Assembly: GCA_947626495.1 (NCBI GenBank)
Contig: CANQSJ010000002.1
Span: 62,001-126,000, forward strand
Reading direction: 5' to 3'
Origin: an uncultured Oscillospiraceae bacterium
GTDB lineage: Bacteria > Bacillota > Clostridia > Oscillospirales > Oscillospiraceae
Length of the DNA stretch: 64,000 nucleotides
Shown here: positions 1 to 7,183 of the stretch, piece after piece
Layout: every line of letters begins with the position of its first letter
Position numbering within the stretch: the stretch's first letter is position 1
Notes under the pieces: model-generated
What the model saw: the letters and a program-made list of their open reading frames with translations, nothing else
The model's database searches: none
What the model was told of the DNA's origin: nothing
Translations under genes and position numbers: made by a program

Positions 1-633
1 CTGCCGGATCTGGAGATGCCGGATCTGGGCGTGCCGGATCTGCCCGATCCCCCCGCGCCGGAACCCGCTCCCGGGCCGGAGCCCCCCGCGCCGGAGGACG
101 CTGCCGTCCCCGCCCCGGAGCCCGGACCGGACCGCCCCGTCCCGGAACCGGAAAGACCTGCCGCCCCGGCGCCGGAGAGGCCGGCGTCCGCTCTCCCGCC
201 GGAGAGGACCGCGCCCCGGTTCGTCTCCGTCCCCCTGGACCATCACCATGAACCCCTCCCCGCCCCGGAGCCCGTCGTAACGGTGGAGCGCTCCCTGCCC
301 CTCTGGGCGGGGGTGCCGCTGTTCATCCTCGCCATTCTCCTGGTGGCCGTGCCGCTGGGCGCGCTGCTGCTGGCGCTGCTGCCCATCCTCCTGGCCCCGG
401 GCCTGGCCGTCCTGGCCGGCGCGTGGCTGACGGCGGTGGGAGGCCTCTGGTGCGTCAGCTACATCGCCGACGCGGTGATGCTGTTCGGCGCTGCCTTTTT
501 CATTCTGGGCCTGGCCCTGATGATCCTGTTTCTGGGCCTGTGGCTGGACATCGCTCTGGTGAAGCTGTACATCCGCCTTTTGAGGGGCTTGAAGCATCTG
601 CTGTTGGGAAGGAAGGTGATCCGCCGTGCGTAA
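1..633 (+). CDS. Membrane protein with proline-rich region, 5' end outside window
   Basis: The frame is open from the first base, so the true start lies upstream; about 210 residues are visible. The first 80 residues are dominated by Pro, Glu, Ala and repeated PDL triplets, probably an extended linker. From about residue 95 there are three or four closely packed hydrophobic helices ending in a basic tail. The arrangement resembles the C-terminal half of HAAS/DUF1700-type membrane proteins, but the diagnostic N-terminal domain is not in view, so that name is only a suggestion. The stop overlaps the start of the next small membrane gene by 8 bases, implying translational coupling. Confidence 0.6.
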   Translation: MPDLEMPDLGVPDLPDPPAPEPAPGPEPPAPEDAAVPAPEPGPDRPVPEPERPAAPAPERPASALPPERTAPRFVSVPLDHHHEPLPAPEPVVTVERSLPLWAGVPLFILAILLVAVPLGALLLALLPILLAPGLAVLAGAWLTAVGGLWCVSYIADAVMLFGAAFFILGLALMILFLGLWLDIALVKLYIRLLRGLKHLLLGRKVIRRA

Positions 634-835
634 ATTCTGGCGCATCGTCAGCACGCTGGCCTTCGCCTGCTTTCTGCTGGGCGCGCTGGCCATCGGCGTG
701 GGCTTTTTCACCGGCAGCTCCCCCACCGCCATCCAGGCCCACGGCCATCTGGCCGAATACGGCCAGCGTCTGGCCATGAACTGGGCCATCCTCCGGCAGG
801 ACATCGCCAATCTCCTGGCCCATCTGGGCCTGTGA
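626..835 (+). CDS. Small membrane protein, unknown function
   Basis: This 69-residue protein starts at GTG 626 behind a GGAAGG ribosome site and overlaps the upstream gene by 8 bases. It has one clear hydrophobic segment near residues 8-28, then an amphipathic C-terminal half. The overlap and shared strand make it the second gene of a two-gene membrane operon with the upstream proline-rich protein. No recognisable family motif was seen. Confidence 0.6.
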   Translation: MRKFWRIVSTLAFACFLLGALAIGVGFFTGSSPTAIQAHGHLAEYGQRLAMNWAILRQDIANLLAHLGL

Positions 836-844
836 AACAGAAAA

Positions 845-871
845 GGAGACCCGGCCGCCGGCCGGGTCTCC
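845..871 (-). terminator. Hairpin terminator for the repressor gene
   Basis: An 11-bp perfect stem (845-855 with 861-871, loop 856-860) is followed on the minus strand by a TTTTC run. It lies beyond the stop of the minus-strand S24 repressor. Confidence 0.6.
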
Positions 872-895
872 TGCTTGCAAACAAACCGTCGCAGA

Positions 896-920
896 CCCTG
901 CCCCGGCAGGGCCTGTTTTT
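896..920 (+). terminator. Terminator of the membrane-protein pair
   Basis: A short CCCTG/CAGGG stem is followed by an eight-T run on the plus strand, about 60 bases after the stop of the 69-residue membrane protein. It sits right against the 3' end of the convergent repressor gene. Confidence 0.6.
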
Positions 921-1664
921 TTATATATCCGTGGGCAGGGGCACCCGCTCCATCAGGATGGTCCCGAAGCAGGTCAGGCTCCTGTCCGCGTCCCGGGGCA
1001 CGGTCATGTCCGCGTCCTTCCTGGCCCGGTTCAGGGCGAACAGATACAGGTTCCCCACGAAGTCCTGGCACACCTGCTTGCACAGAAACTCCCCGTCCAG
1101 CAGCAGCGCCGCCACCTCCCCGTCCCGGGGTGCCCGCTTGACGGCCAGGGCGATGGACCCGTCCGGCAGCCACGGCTCCATGGAGTTGCCGTTGATGCGC
1201 ACGGCGAAATCCGCCCCGCTGTCCGCCGGCGCCTCATAGTCCTCCCAGGGATTGCCGAAGTCCGGGTCCCCCCGGCCGGCGGCAAAGGAGTTGCCGAACA
1301 GGGGGATCACCTTCATCGGTCGCTCCGCCGGCGCCGCGGCCGCCGCCAGACGCCGCTTCTCCTCCCCCATCACGGACCGGACCACCCGTCTGCCGTGGTC
1401 GTCCAGCCCGTCGAAATCCCGGGCCAGACCCATGGCCTCCTCCGACGGGCCCCGCTGCGCCGGGACCGGGCCGTCCTCAAAGTCGGCCAGCGGCCGCCCC
1501 AGCGCCCGGGCCAGCGCCTGCATCATGGCGAAGGACGGACTGGCCGTCTTCCCGCCGATGACCTTGTTCAGCGCCCCCACGGACACCCCTGCCCGTCCGG
1601 CCAGCTCCGCTATGGTCAGTCCCGCCTGCTTCCGATAGGCGGTGATCCTCTCGCCCAGCTCCAC
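921..1664 (-). CDS. XRE-family repressor with S24 (LexA/CI-like) peptidase domain
   Basis: This 247-residue protein has an N-terminal helix-turn-helix (about residues 5-58, motif TIAELAGRAGVSVGALNKVI) and a C-terminal S24 autopeptidase domain. The nucleophile is probably the Ser of NGNSMEPWLPDGS and the general base the Lys of EFLCKQV. An Ala-Gly pair in SFAAGRGD sits where LexA and CI family members self-cleave. Proteins of this build repress phage or element genes and are inactivated by RecA-stimulated cleavage during DNA damage. It is divergent from the sigma-like gene at 1842, with a 177-base control region holding promoters in both directions and three similar operator copies. It probably controls that gene and its own promoter. 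Confidence 0.85.
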   Translation of the reverse strand: MELGERITAYRKQAGLTIAELAGRAGVSVGALNKVIGGKTASPSFAMMQALARALGRPLADFEDGPVPAQRGPSEEAMGLARDFDGLDDHGRRVVRSVMGEEKRRLAAAAAPAERPMKVIPLFGNSFAAGRGDPDFGNPWEDYEAPADSGADFAVRINGNSMEPWLPDGSIALAVKRAPRDGEVAALLLDGEFLCKQVCQDFVGNLYLFALNRARKDADMTVPRDADRSLTCFGTILMERVPLPTDI

Positions 1665-1688
1665 GGCACATCCCTCCTGTCTGCCCTC

Positions 1689-1717
1689 ATTCTACCCGAA
1701 TTCTCCCCTTCTGTCAA
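1689..1717 (-). promoter_or_regulatory. Promoter of the S24 repressor
   Basis: On the minus strand, TTGACA (1712-1717) and TAGAAT (1689-1694) are separated by 17 bases, and the repressor start codon is about 25 bases downstream. Confidence 0.75.
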
Positions 1718-1725
1718 TAAAATAA

Positions 1726-1803
1726 TCTACTTTTCGGGATATTTTCTCTTGACAAATCCCTTTTTCGGGATTATCATGCAATTACGATATCCCTTTTTCG
1801 GGA
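1726..1803. promoter_or_regulatory. Three operator copies between the divergent genes
   Basis: TCCCTTTTTCGGGA occurs identically at 1757-1770 and 1790-1803, and a weaker version ends at 1739 (CTACTTTTCGGGA). The outer TCCC and GGGA halves are inverted. End-to-end spacings are 31 and 33 bases, about three helical turns. The middle copy lies between the -35 and -10 boxes of the plus-strand promoter. They are likely binding sites of the adjacent S24 repressor. Confidence 0.7.
1749..1777 (+). promoter_or_regulatory. Promoter of the sigma-like regulator gene
   Basis: TTGACA (1749-1754) and TATCAT (1772-1777) are separated by 17 bases. The spacer contains one full TCCC-N6-GGGA operator, so repressor binding there would block RNA polymerase. 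Confidence 0.75.
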
Positions 1804-1841
1804 CGCTCATTCGTATATCACCTGAAAAGGAGGCCATAGAG

Positions 1842-2279
1842 ATGGATTGGAAGCAGGAGGCGGCGGACAAACTGATGCAGTATGAGGTCCGGCGGCAGTC
1901 GCTGGAGAGCATCCCCGCGGAGATCAAGCGGCTGGAGCTGGACTACACAGCCCTGCGCTCCTCCGTGCCGGACGCCATCCCCGCCCGGGGATCCGGCAGC
2001 CGGCGGGAGGATGCCATGCTCACCAACATCGTCCGCCGGGAGGAGCTGGCCCGGCAGCTGGAATCGGCCCGGGCGTGGGTGGCACTGGCGGACGAGGGCC
2101 TGGCGGCGCTGGACGAGGAGGACCGGCTGGTGCTGGACCGGTTCTACGTCCACCGGCACAAGGGCGCCTGCGAGCGGCTGTGCGAGGAGCTGGACCGGGA
2201 GAAGGCCCAGGTCTACCGCCGCCGGGACCGGGCGCTGCGGCGCTTCACCCTGGCCCTGTACGGCGGACTGGAGAGCTGA
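1842..2279 (+). CDS. Phage-type sigma-70 region-4-like regulator
   Basis: The start at ATG 1842 follows AAAAGGAGG and gives a 145-residue, highly charged protein. Residues 1-95 look like a helical coiled region. Residues 96-140 (LDEEDRLVLDRFYVHRHKGA followed by an REKAQVYRRRDRALRR helix) resemble the sigma region 4 / ArpU-like DNA-binding fold of phage and conjugative-element regulators. It is divergent from the S24 repressor and its promoter carries the repressor's likely operators, so it is probably switched on when the repressor is cleaved. No structural or integrase genes follow, so this looks like a remnant or domesticated switch. The specific family is inferred from shape and context. 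Confidence 0.65.
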   Translation: MDWKQEAADKLMQYEVRRQSLESIPAEIKRLELDYTALRSSVPDAIPARGSGSRREDAMLTNIVRREELARQLESARAWVALADEGLAALDEEDRLVLDRFYVHRHKGACERLCEELDREKAQVYRRRDRALRRFTLALYGGLES

Positions 2280-2287
2280 CGCAAAAA

Positions 2288-2316
2288 GCGGGAGACCCTC
2301 AGGTCTCCCGCTTTTT
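2288..2316. terminator. Bidirectional terminator between sigma-like gene and rsmG
   Basis: A 10-bp perfect stem (2288-2297 with 2302-2311, loop CTCA) is flanked by five A on the left and five T on the right, so it can end both convergent transcripts. Confidence 0.85.
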
Positions 2317-2325
2317 CGCGCCATG

Positions 2326-3030
2326 TTAGCCCCGCAGGGGCTTTTTGCTGATCTGGGCCCACCGGCGGGGATACTGCCCCGGCGTGGGCCTCACCTTCTC
2401 GATCTCCACCACCGCGTGGACCGTCTCCGTCCCCGGCACGGTATAGCGCCGGATCTGCCGGATGCGGCCGCCCAGGGCCTTCACCGCGAACTCCCCCCGG
2501 GCCGCCTCCTCGTCGCAGTCCGGCTTTTTCATGGCCAGGAACAGTCCGCCCGGCTTCACCAGCGGCAGACACAGCTCCGCCAGCATATCCAGCTCCGCCA
2601 CCGCCCGGCTCACGGCGATGTCGAACCGCTCCCGCAGCTGGCCCATCTCCTCCGCCCGGCCCCAGAGGCACGTCACATCCTCCAGTCCCACGGCCCGGCA
2701 GGCGTCCTGCACGAAATCCACCTTTTTCCCCACGCTGTCGATGACGGTCAGACGCACGTCCCTTCCCAGCACCCGCAGGGGCACCCCGGGAAAGCCCGCC
2801 CCGGAGCCCACGTCGATAACGCTTTTGCCGGCGAAGTCTGCCAGGGTGAGCAGGGCGGCGCTGTCCAGAAAATGCAGCCTGGCCGCGTCCGCCTCATCCC
2901 GGATAGCCGTCAGATTCGTCACCCGGTTGGTCTCCATGAGCCGTTCGCCGTACCGGGCCAGGGTCTCGATCTGCCCCTCGTCCGCCGTCAGGTCCAGGGA
3001 CGCCAGCCCCGCTCTCAGAATATCCTTCAT
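2326..3030 (-). CDS. rsmG: 16S rRNA (guanine-527-N7)-methyltransferase RsmG
   Basis: This 234-residue protein has the normal length for RsmG/GidB. The SAM-binding motif is VIDVGSGAGFPGVPLRV (about residues 70-86), followed by the family segments FDIAVSRAVAELD and a KPGGLFLAMKK strand. It methylates N7 of G527 in 16S rRNA in the cytoplasm. It stands alone here, away from mnmG and parAB with which it is often linked in Firmicutes. A terminator (3047-3070) lies just upstream. Confidence 0.93.
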   Translation of the reverse strand: MKDILRAGLASLDLTADEGQIETLARYGERLMETNRVTNLTAIRDEADAARLHFLDSAALLTLADFAGKSVIDVGSGAGFPGVPLRVLGRDVRLTVIDSVGKKVDFVQDACRAVGLEDVTCLWGRAEEMGQLRERFDIAVSRAVAELDMLAELCLPLVKPGGLFLAMKKPDCDEEAARGEFAVKALGGRIRQIRRYTVPGTETVHAVVEIEKVRPTPGQYPRRWAQISKKPLRG

Positions 3031-3046
3031 CGCCGCTCACACAGAA

Positions 3047-3070
3047 AAAGGCGCGCCGAGGCGCGCCTTT
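3047..3070 (-). terminator. Terminator after the SleB-like gene
   Basis: A 10-bp stem (3047-3056 with 3061-3070) is followed on the minus strand by a T run. It separates the SleB-like gene from rsmG. Confidence 0.8.
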
Positions 3071-3124
3071 TCATCCTTTCCTGTTTTCGCCCTGCCGGCA
3101 GTATACCACACCGCCGGTCCCGGT

Positions 3125-4054
3125 TCAAGCGGCCGTGTAGAACCCCAGCCCGCCCAGCAGCGCCAGGCACTGGTATCCGCCGCCCATGTCTCTGCCGGAG
3201 ATGTAGGTGGCGCCGCCCGTGGGATCCCATCCGTCCAGAGCCAGCTTGGCCGCCAGGACATCGTCCCCGGTGGGATCAGAATAGATCATGCCGTTGGTGA
3301 CGATATCGAACTGGTTCTTGGCAAAGATCACCTGATAGATGTTCTCCGGGTGACCGAAGCCGCCATCCTCCATCCGGTTGACGCACACGCTGCCCACGGC
3401 CACCTTGGTCTCAAAGGGCTCCTCCGCCGCCATGGCGCAGATCATCCGGCTCAGCCAATACACGTCCGACTCGTCGTAAAACTCGCTCCCGGACTGGAGG
3501 GGCACGATCTGGGTATTCTCCACCGTGACCCGCCACTGCACCCGGTCCCAGGCCGCCGTGATGCCGAAGCACTTCACCAGCTGCTCCAGCGGCAGGGCCA
3601 GCGTGCCGCCCAGATCCTGGGCGCCGTTTTCCAGGTACAGATACCGCTCGTTGCACTCAAACCAGGCTTGTCCCGTCCGGGCGGTGAGCACCACGCCCCC
3701 TGCGGCCAGGGACAGGGCGCTGCCCTGATCGTTCACATCCCCCGTCACGCCCAGCGCCTTCAAAAACGATGCCACGCTCACGTAGGGCTGCGTGCCGATC
3801 AGCGTACACTCGCCGGCATAATCCTCGCCGATATACAGCGGCAGGCTTGTCCGGTTGTCGGTGACCTCCGGGGAGGGCGTGGCCTCGTCGGTCTCGCCGC
3901 CCAGCACCACGAAGGTGGCCTGGGGCAGCTCGGCGGTATATTCGTCGGCCGCCTGGGAGTCGTCCCCGGCGAACACGGTCTGGCTCATCACGCCCACGGC
4001 AAGGCAGGCCGCGCAAACGATCGCGGCTATTCTGGGCAACCAGCGATATTTCAT
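3125..4054 (-). CDS. Secreted SleB/CwlJ-type cell wall hydrolase homologue
   Basis: The ATG at 4054 is chosen because GGGAGG lies 8 bases upstream; it gives 309 residues. A signal peptide (about residues 1-29) is followed by a copper-amine-oxidase-N-like segment (about 70-185) with two VSVASFLKALG/LPLEQLVKCFG helices typical of wall-targeting repeats. The C-terminal hydrolase_2 (SleB) domain (about 197-309) has VAVGSVCVNRM, NQFDIV and GWDPTGGATY. SleB enzymes cut spore cortex or vegetative peptidoglycan. The position that usually holds the catalytic Glu, just before ARGEP in the family, reads AMAAEEP here, with Met208 in its place. It may be inactive or a wall-binding protein. That alignment was made from memory. 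Confidence 0.75.
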   Translation of the reverse strand: MKYRWLPRIAAIVCAACLAVGVMSQTVFAGDDSQAADEYTAELPQATFVVLGGETDEATPSPEVTDNRTSLPLYIGEDYAGECTLIGTQPYVSVASFLKALGVTGDVNDQGSALSLAAGGVVLTARTGQAWFECNERYLYLENGAQDLGGTLALPLEQLVKCFGITAAWDRVQWRVTVENTQIVPLQSGSEFYDESDVYWLSRMICAMAAEEPFETKVAVGSVCVNRMEDGGFGHPENIYQVIFAKNQFDIVTNGMIYSDPTGDDVLAAKLALDGWDPTGGATYISGRDMGGGYQCLALLGGLGFYTAA

Positions 4055-4126
4055 TCGGACCGCCTCCCTTTCGAAAATCGCCAAAACCCAGGCGCTGGCT
4101 TCAAAGCCTTCAGTTCTGGCACTTTA

Positions 4127-4156
4127 ATTATATCGAAAGGAAAACGTTGAAAACAA
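4127..4156 (-). promoter_or_regulatory. Probable sigma-A promoter of the SleB-like gene
   Basis: On the minus strand, TTGTTT (4151-4156) and a perfect TATAAT (4127-4132) are 18 bases apart. The hydrolase start codon is about 70 bases downstream. Confidence 0.5.
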
Positions 4157-4385
4157 TCGGCATTGTGGCAAAACGACGGCTTTTCAAATTGGGCGTTGTA
4201 CCAAAGCCACAATACCTTGTATTTTTTTGTCCTTATCGCCGGGACGGAGTTTCAACATCTTGTGTCAAATAATTGGAAAAATCTGGTTTTGTCCAAAATT
4301 TCGACAGAAACTTCCAAAAAATCGTCCGTCAGGCACTTGCCATAATAAACTTTATGTCTACGGATCCCGGCATTTTGGGGGGCAA
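4157..4385. other. AT-rich intergenic stretch, no gene seen
   Basis: This stretch is clearly more AT-rich than its surroundings and lies between the SleB-like gene and the TSCPD gene, both on the minus strand. Short open frames on both strands lack ribosome sites and family motifs. No convincing hairpin terminator for the TSCPD gene was found. It may be decayed sequence. Confidence 0.4.
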
Positions 4386-4628
4386 TTATGTCAATTGTTT
4401 CAGCGCCTGCGCCAGCTGATCGGGGCAGGAAGTACCCTTGCCGCCGCAGTTGATACCCTCCATGCGGGAAATGGCGTCCTCCACGGTCATACCCACCACC
4501 AGGCGGGAGATTCCCTGGAGATTTCCGTTGCATCCCCCCACAACTTCCACACTCTTGATGACGCCGTCCTCGGCCTCGATCCGCATCAGTCTGGAGCAAA
4601 CGCCCTTGGGGGTATAAGTGATCTGCAT
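4386..4628 (-). CDS. TSCPD domain protein (TIGR03905 type)
   Basis: This 80-residue protein contains VCSRLM near the start, VEVVGGCNGNLQGIS in the middle and the diagnostic CGGKGTSCPDQLAQAL at the C-terminus. The TSCPD motif also occurs at the end of some ribonucleotide reductases, where its cysteines may bind metal. The stand-alone family is common in Clostridia and has no established function. An AAGGAG site lies 10 bases before the ATG. It diverges from spoIIP. Confidence 0.85.
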   Translation of the reverse strand: MQITYTPKGVCSRLMRIEAEDGVIKSVEVVGGCNGNLQGISRLVVGMTVEDAISRMEGINCGGKGTSCPDQLAQALKQLT

Positions 4629-4673
4629 TTTATGTTTTCTCCTTCATTTGTTAAATTTTACGGTCCGGGAGGT

Positions 4674-4703
4674 GTATGATTTTCCCGGGACCGGCATATA
4701 CTT
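4674..4703 (+). promoter_or_regulatory. Sigma-E-like promoter of spoIIP
   Basis: GTATGAT (4674-4680) and CATATACTT (4695-4703) are 14 bases apart. This matches the known mother-cell sigma-E pattern (about KMATATT, N14-15, CATACAHT), the expected regulator of spoIIP. Confidence 0.55.
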
Positions 4704-4757
4704 CATTGTTATCAAAAATATGCCGCAAGCTTTCCGTTATGCCAAGGAGGCCGAAAA

Positions 4758-5810
4758 ATGCGATTCAAGATCCTTTCCGTGGTACTGCTCACCGCCAGCT
4801 TCACCCTGCTGGGGCTGGCCTCCGGCGCCGTGCCCGTGCTGGGGGCGGACGTCCCCGCGGCGGAGATCGTCTCTCTCCCCACCGGCGCTCCCTCGCCCGC
4901 GCCGTCGGACGCCCCGTCGCCCGCGCCAACGGCGGAACCGACGCCCGTACCCACGGCGGAGCTCACATCCGTGCCCTCGCCGGAGCCCACCGCCGAGCCC
5001 GAACCCGCGGCCCCCGCGGCGGACACGGAGGCAGACTACTGGACGCCGGATGCGGAGGTGGTCACCACCACCATCACCTGGACCGACCCCATCAAAAACA
5101 GCACGTCCCTCTCCGCGGACGGCCAGTCCCTTCTGACGGCGGACCCGGCCATATCCCTGCCGGCGGAGGGCGCTCAGATCCTCATCATACATACCCACGC
5201 CACGGAGGCCTACACCCCCGACGGGGCGGACCGCTATCCCTCGGACGGGGGCTATCGGACCATGGACACCGGCCAGAGTGTAGTCCGGGTGGGGGAGGCG
5301 CTGGCCCAGGCGCTGCGCGCCTGGGGGCTGAACGTGATCCACGACGAGGGGATCTACGACTGGCCCAGCTACAACGGCTCCTACGCCCAGAGCGAGGCGG
5401 CCATCCGCGCCCACCTGGAGGAGGAGCCCGGCATCGCCATGGTCATCGACCTGCACCGGGACGCCCTGGGCACGGAGGAGACGGTCTACCGCACCGTGGC
5501 CGACCGGGAGGCGGACCCCGCCGCGGCCCAGATCATGTTCGTGGTGGGCACGGACGCGAACCTGTCCCATCCCAACTGGCGGGACAACCTGGCCCTGGCC
5601 ATGAGCCTGCAGGGTCTCGCGGAGGCCAAATACCCCCACCTGACCCGGCCCACGCTGCTGAGCGCCTACCGGTACAACCAGCAGCTCACCGCCGGCAGTC
5701 TGATCCTGGAGGTGGGCACCACCGGCAACACCCTCCGGGAGGCCATCACCGCCGTGGAGCAGTTCGCGGACGCGGTGGGTCCCGCCCTGGCCGCCCGGGT
5801 GGGCGCATGA
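4758..5810 (+). CDS. spoIIP: Stage II sporulation protein P (SpoIIP)
   Basis: SpoIIP is the amidase/endopeptidase that works with SpoIID and SpoIIM to degrade septal peptidoglycan during engulfment. The 350-residue protein has an N-terminal membrane anchor (about residues 5-28) and an unusually Pro/Thr/Ala-rich linker (about 40-92). The catalytic domain (about 138-345) contains ILIIHTHATEAY with zinc-ligand candidates His145 and His147, VIDLHRD, the partner-binding YRYNQQL and SLILEVGTTGNT. AAGGAGG lies 8 bases before the ATG, and a sigma-E-like promoter lies 55 bases upstream. No other DMP-complex gene is nearby. Confidence 0.92.
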   Translation: MRFKILSVVLLTASFTLLGLASGAVPVLGADVPAAEIVSLPTGAPSPAPSDAPSPAPTAEPTPVPTAELTSVPSPEPTAEPEPAAPAADTEADYWTPDAEVVTTTITWTDPIKNSTSLSADGQSLLTADPAISLPAEGAQILIIHTHATEAYTPDGADRYPSDGGYRTMDTGQSVVRVGEALAQALRAWGLNVIHDEGIYDWPSYNGSYAQSEAAIRAHLEEEPGIAMVIDLHRDALGTEETVYRTVADREADPAAAQIMFVVGTDANLSHPNWRDNLALAMSLQGLAEAKYPHLTRPTLLSAYRYNQQLTAGSLILEVGTTGNTLREAITAVEQFADAVGPALAARVGA

Positions 5811-5850
5811 AACGGCCCCTTTCCGGACAACCTATCTCCCGGCGGTACAT

Positions 5851-5867
5851 AGCTATGAACCATAGCT
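5851..5867. promoter_or_regulatory. Short perfect inverted repeat upstream of the CBS gene
   Basis: AGCTATG-AAC-CATAGCT is a 7-bp perfect dyad 28 bases before the CBS-domain start codon. It could be an operator; no canonical -35 box is visible around it. Confidence 0.35.
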
Positions 5868-5895
5868 TCACCATTATACAATACGGGGGCGAAAA

Positions 5896-6324
5896 ATGAA
5901 AGTAGAAGATATCATGTCGGCCCATGTGATCTCCGTGGGCCAGAAGGAGCCGGTGGCCGCCGCCGCGCGGCTGATGAAGCGCCACAACCTGGGGGCGCTG
6001 CCGGTGTGCGACGAGCGCGGCGCCCTGCGGGGGATGGTGACGGACCGGGACATCGTGACCCGGTGCGTGGCCCTGGACCTGGACCCGGCGGACACCATGC
6101 TCCGGGAGATCATGACCCGGGGCGTGCTCACCTGCAAGGCCGGCGACGACGTGGGCAAGGCCGCCGACGCCATGGGCCGGGAGCAGCTGCGCCGCCTGCC
6201 CGTCACCGACGGCGGCCGGCTGGTGGGCATGGTCTCCCTGGCCGACGTGGCCCGCCGGGAGATCTTCTGCATGGAGGCGGCCGCCGCCCTGGGGGACATC
6301 TCCTCCAACATCCGCCGGGAGTGA
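5896..6324 (+). CDS. Two-CBS-domain protein
   Basis: This 142-residue protein consists of a Bateman pair: CBS1 (about residues 7-60, ending GMVTDRDIVTR) and CBS2 (about 72-125, ending GMVSLADVARR). Such stand-alone modules bind adenine nucleotides or related ligands and regulate partners; B. subtilis YhcV and YlbB relatives have this form. The family alone does not name the partner. It starts 12 bases after a GGGGGCG site. It is monocistronic, with a GC hairpin (6340-6366) following the stop. Confidence 0.85.
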   Translation: MKVEDIMSAHVISVGQKEPVAAAARLMKRHNLGALPVCDERGALRGMVTDRDIVTRCVALDLDPADTMLREIMTRGVLTCKAGDDVGKAADAMGREQLRRLPVTDGGRLVGMVSLADVARREIFCMEAAAALGDISSNIRRE

Positions 6325-6339
6325 GCACCGCGAAAAGCA

Positions 6340-6366
6340 CGTCCCCTGCCCTTCCGGCAGGGGACG
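6340..6366 (+). terminator. GC-rich hairpin after the CBS gene
   Basis: An 11-bp perfect stem (6340-6350 with 6356-6366, loop CTTCC) lies 16 bases after the stop. It lacks a T run, so its strength as a terminator is uncertain. Confidence 0.45.
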
Positions 6367-6406
6367 GCCGCTTCATAAAGGATCCCCGCTCCCCGTGTGA
6401 CAGCCC

Positions 6407-6431
6407 AAAGCCTCCCCTGTGCAAGGGGAGG
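6407..6431. repeat. Single end of the inverted-repeat element seen at 39.6 and 41.9 kb
   Basis: AAAGCCTCCCCTGTGCAAGG and the next five bases are identical to the left ends of the elements at 39630 and 41897. The similarity stops at 6431 and no matching right end follows before the lipoprotein gene, so this is a solo end or remnant. Confidence 0.6.
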
Positions 6432-6468
6432 CTCCAAAAGGATCGCCTTCGGCCTGATCAACGGGAAG

Positions 6469-7035
6469 TCAAAGTGATGCCAGCAGGCAGATAATACCAA
6501 CGAAAACCAGTAAAACGCCCACGGCTCGATTCACAGTTAAAGCCAGTTCAGAGGGCTCGGCGTCTTTAAAGCGCCAGCCATATCCCAGCATCCACGCCGT
6601 CCGAGGCGAAATCGTCTGGAACGCGCCTAATGCCAGCAGAAAGACTGCCAGTATAGGACTTGGACCGGAATGCTCCTGACCGACTGATTCCAGAGATAAC
6701 ACATTCCACAGAACATCTCCCGGAACATAGCCTGAAGTCTCCGGGTCATAGTCATCGCTCCATCCGCCATGGCCGCCGAAGCTTCCATCCATTGTCCAAT
6801 AGTATCTGGAACTGTCTGGGTAAGTGATATCCAAATCAACAGAGTTTCCGCCTCTGCTGGAAATCTCAAACTGGTAGACAACCCCGTCGCAGATGATGGT
6901 TCCTTGTTCCTGGTTCACGGTGTAGGTCTTTCCATTATAAACGACATCATAAAGATTCGGGCTTTCTTTGTTTTGGCAACCACATAAGGTGAACACAGAC
7001 AATAACATCGCTATCCAGAGGCAAAAGTGTTTCAT
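6469..7035 (-). CDS. Lipoprotein with C-terminal membrane segments, unknown function
   Basis: The start at ATG 7035 follows GGGGAAAA and gives 188 residues. A type II signal peptide ends in LCGC (lipobox Cys about residue 20). The middle part is a small beta-rich extracellular region (YDVVYNGKTYTVNQEQGTII). The C-terminal 60 residues hold two hydrophobic helices around GYGWRFKDAEPSELAL, a pattern resembling the DUF6199 domain (low certainty). The gene is more AT-rich and uses less biased codons than its neighbours, suggesting transfer. It lies between two repeat-bearing gaps. Confidence 0.65.
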   Translation of the reverse strand: MKHFCLWIAMLLSVFTLCGCQNKESPNLYDVVYNGKTYTVNQEQGTIICDGVVYQFEISSRGGNSVDLDITYPDSSRYYWTMDGSFGGHGGWSDDYDPETSGYVPGDVLWNVLSLESVGQEHSGPSPILAVFLLALGAFQTISPRTAWMLGYGWRFKDAEPSELALTVNRAVGVLLVFVGIICLLASL

Positions 7036-7094
7036 CAAAATCTTTTCCCCTCAACTGCCGTTTATCTCTCCGCTCTTTTCTTCAGCCCTTGTTA

Positions 7095-7155
7095 TGTCCC
7101 GGGGCCCCCGAAGGGCACGCCTGCCCTTCGGGGAGAAGGAGAAACGCCCCTGACC
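7095..7155. repeat. 61-bp repeat, copy 1
   Basis: This copy differs from the one at 7184-7244 at a single base. It contains an internal hairpin (CGAAGGGCA and TGCCCTTCG) followed by GGGGAGAAGGAGAAACGCC. It lies in the noncoding gap beyond the 3' end of divIC. Confidence 0.85.
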
Positions 7156-7183
7156 AATCCGATCGCCGCCTCTGGCGGCACCT

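Noticed and set aside
921-2279. Calling an intact prophage at the repressor locus
   Set aside because: No integrase, replication, packaging or structural gene is present within the window on either side.
4163-4345. 60-codon frame in the AT-rich gap
   Set aside because: There is no ribosome site, signal or family resemblance; AT-rich noncoding DNA explains it.
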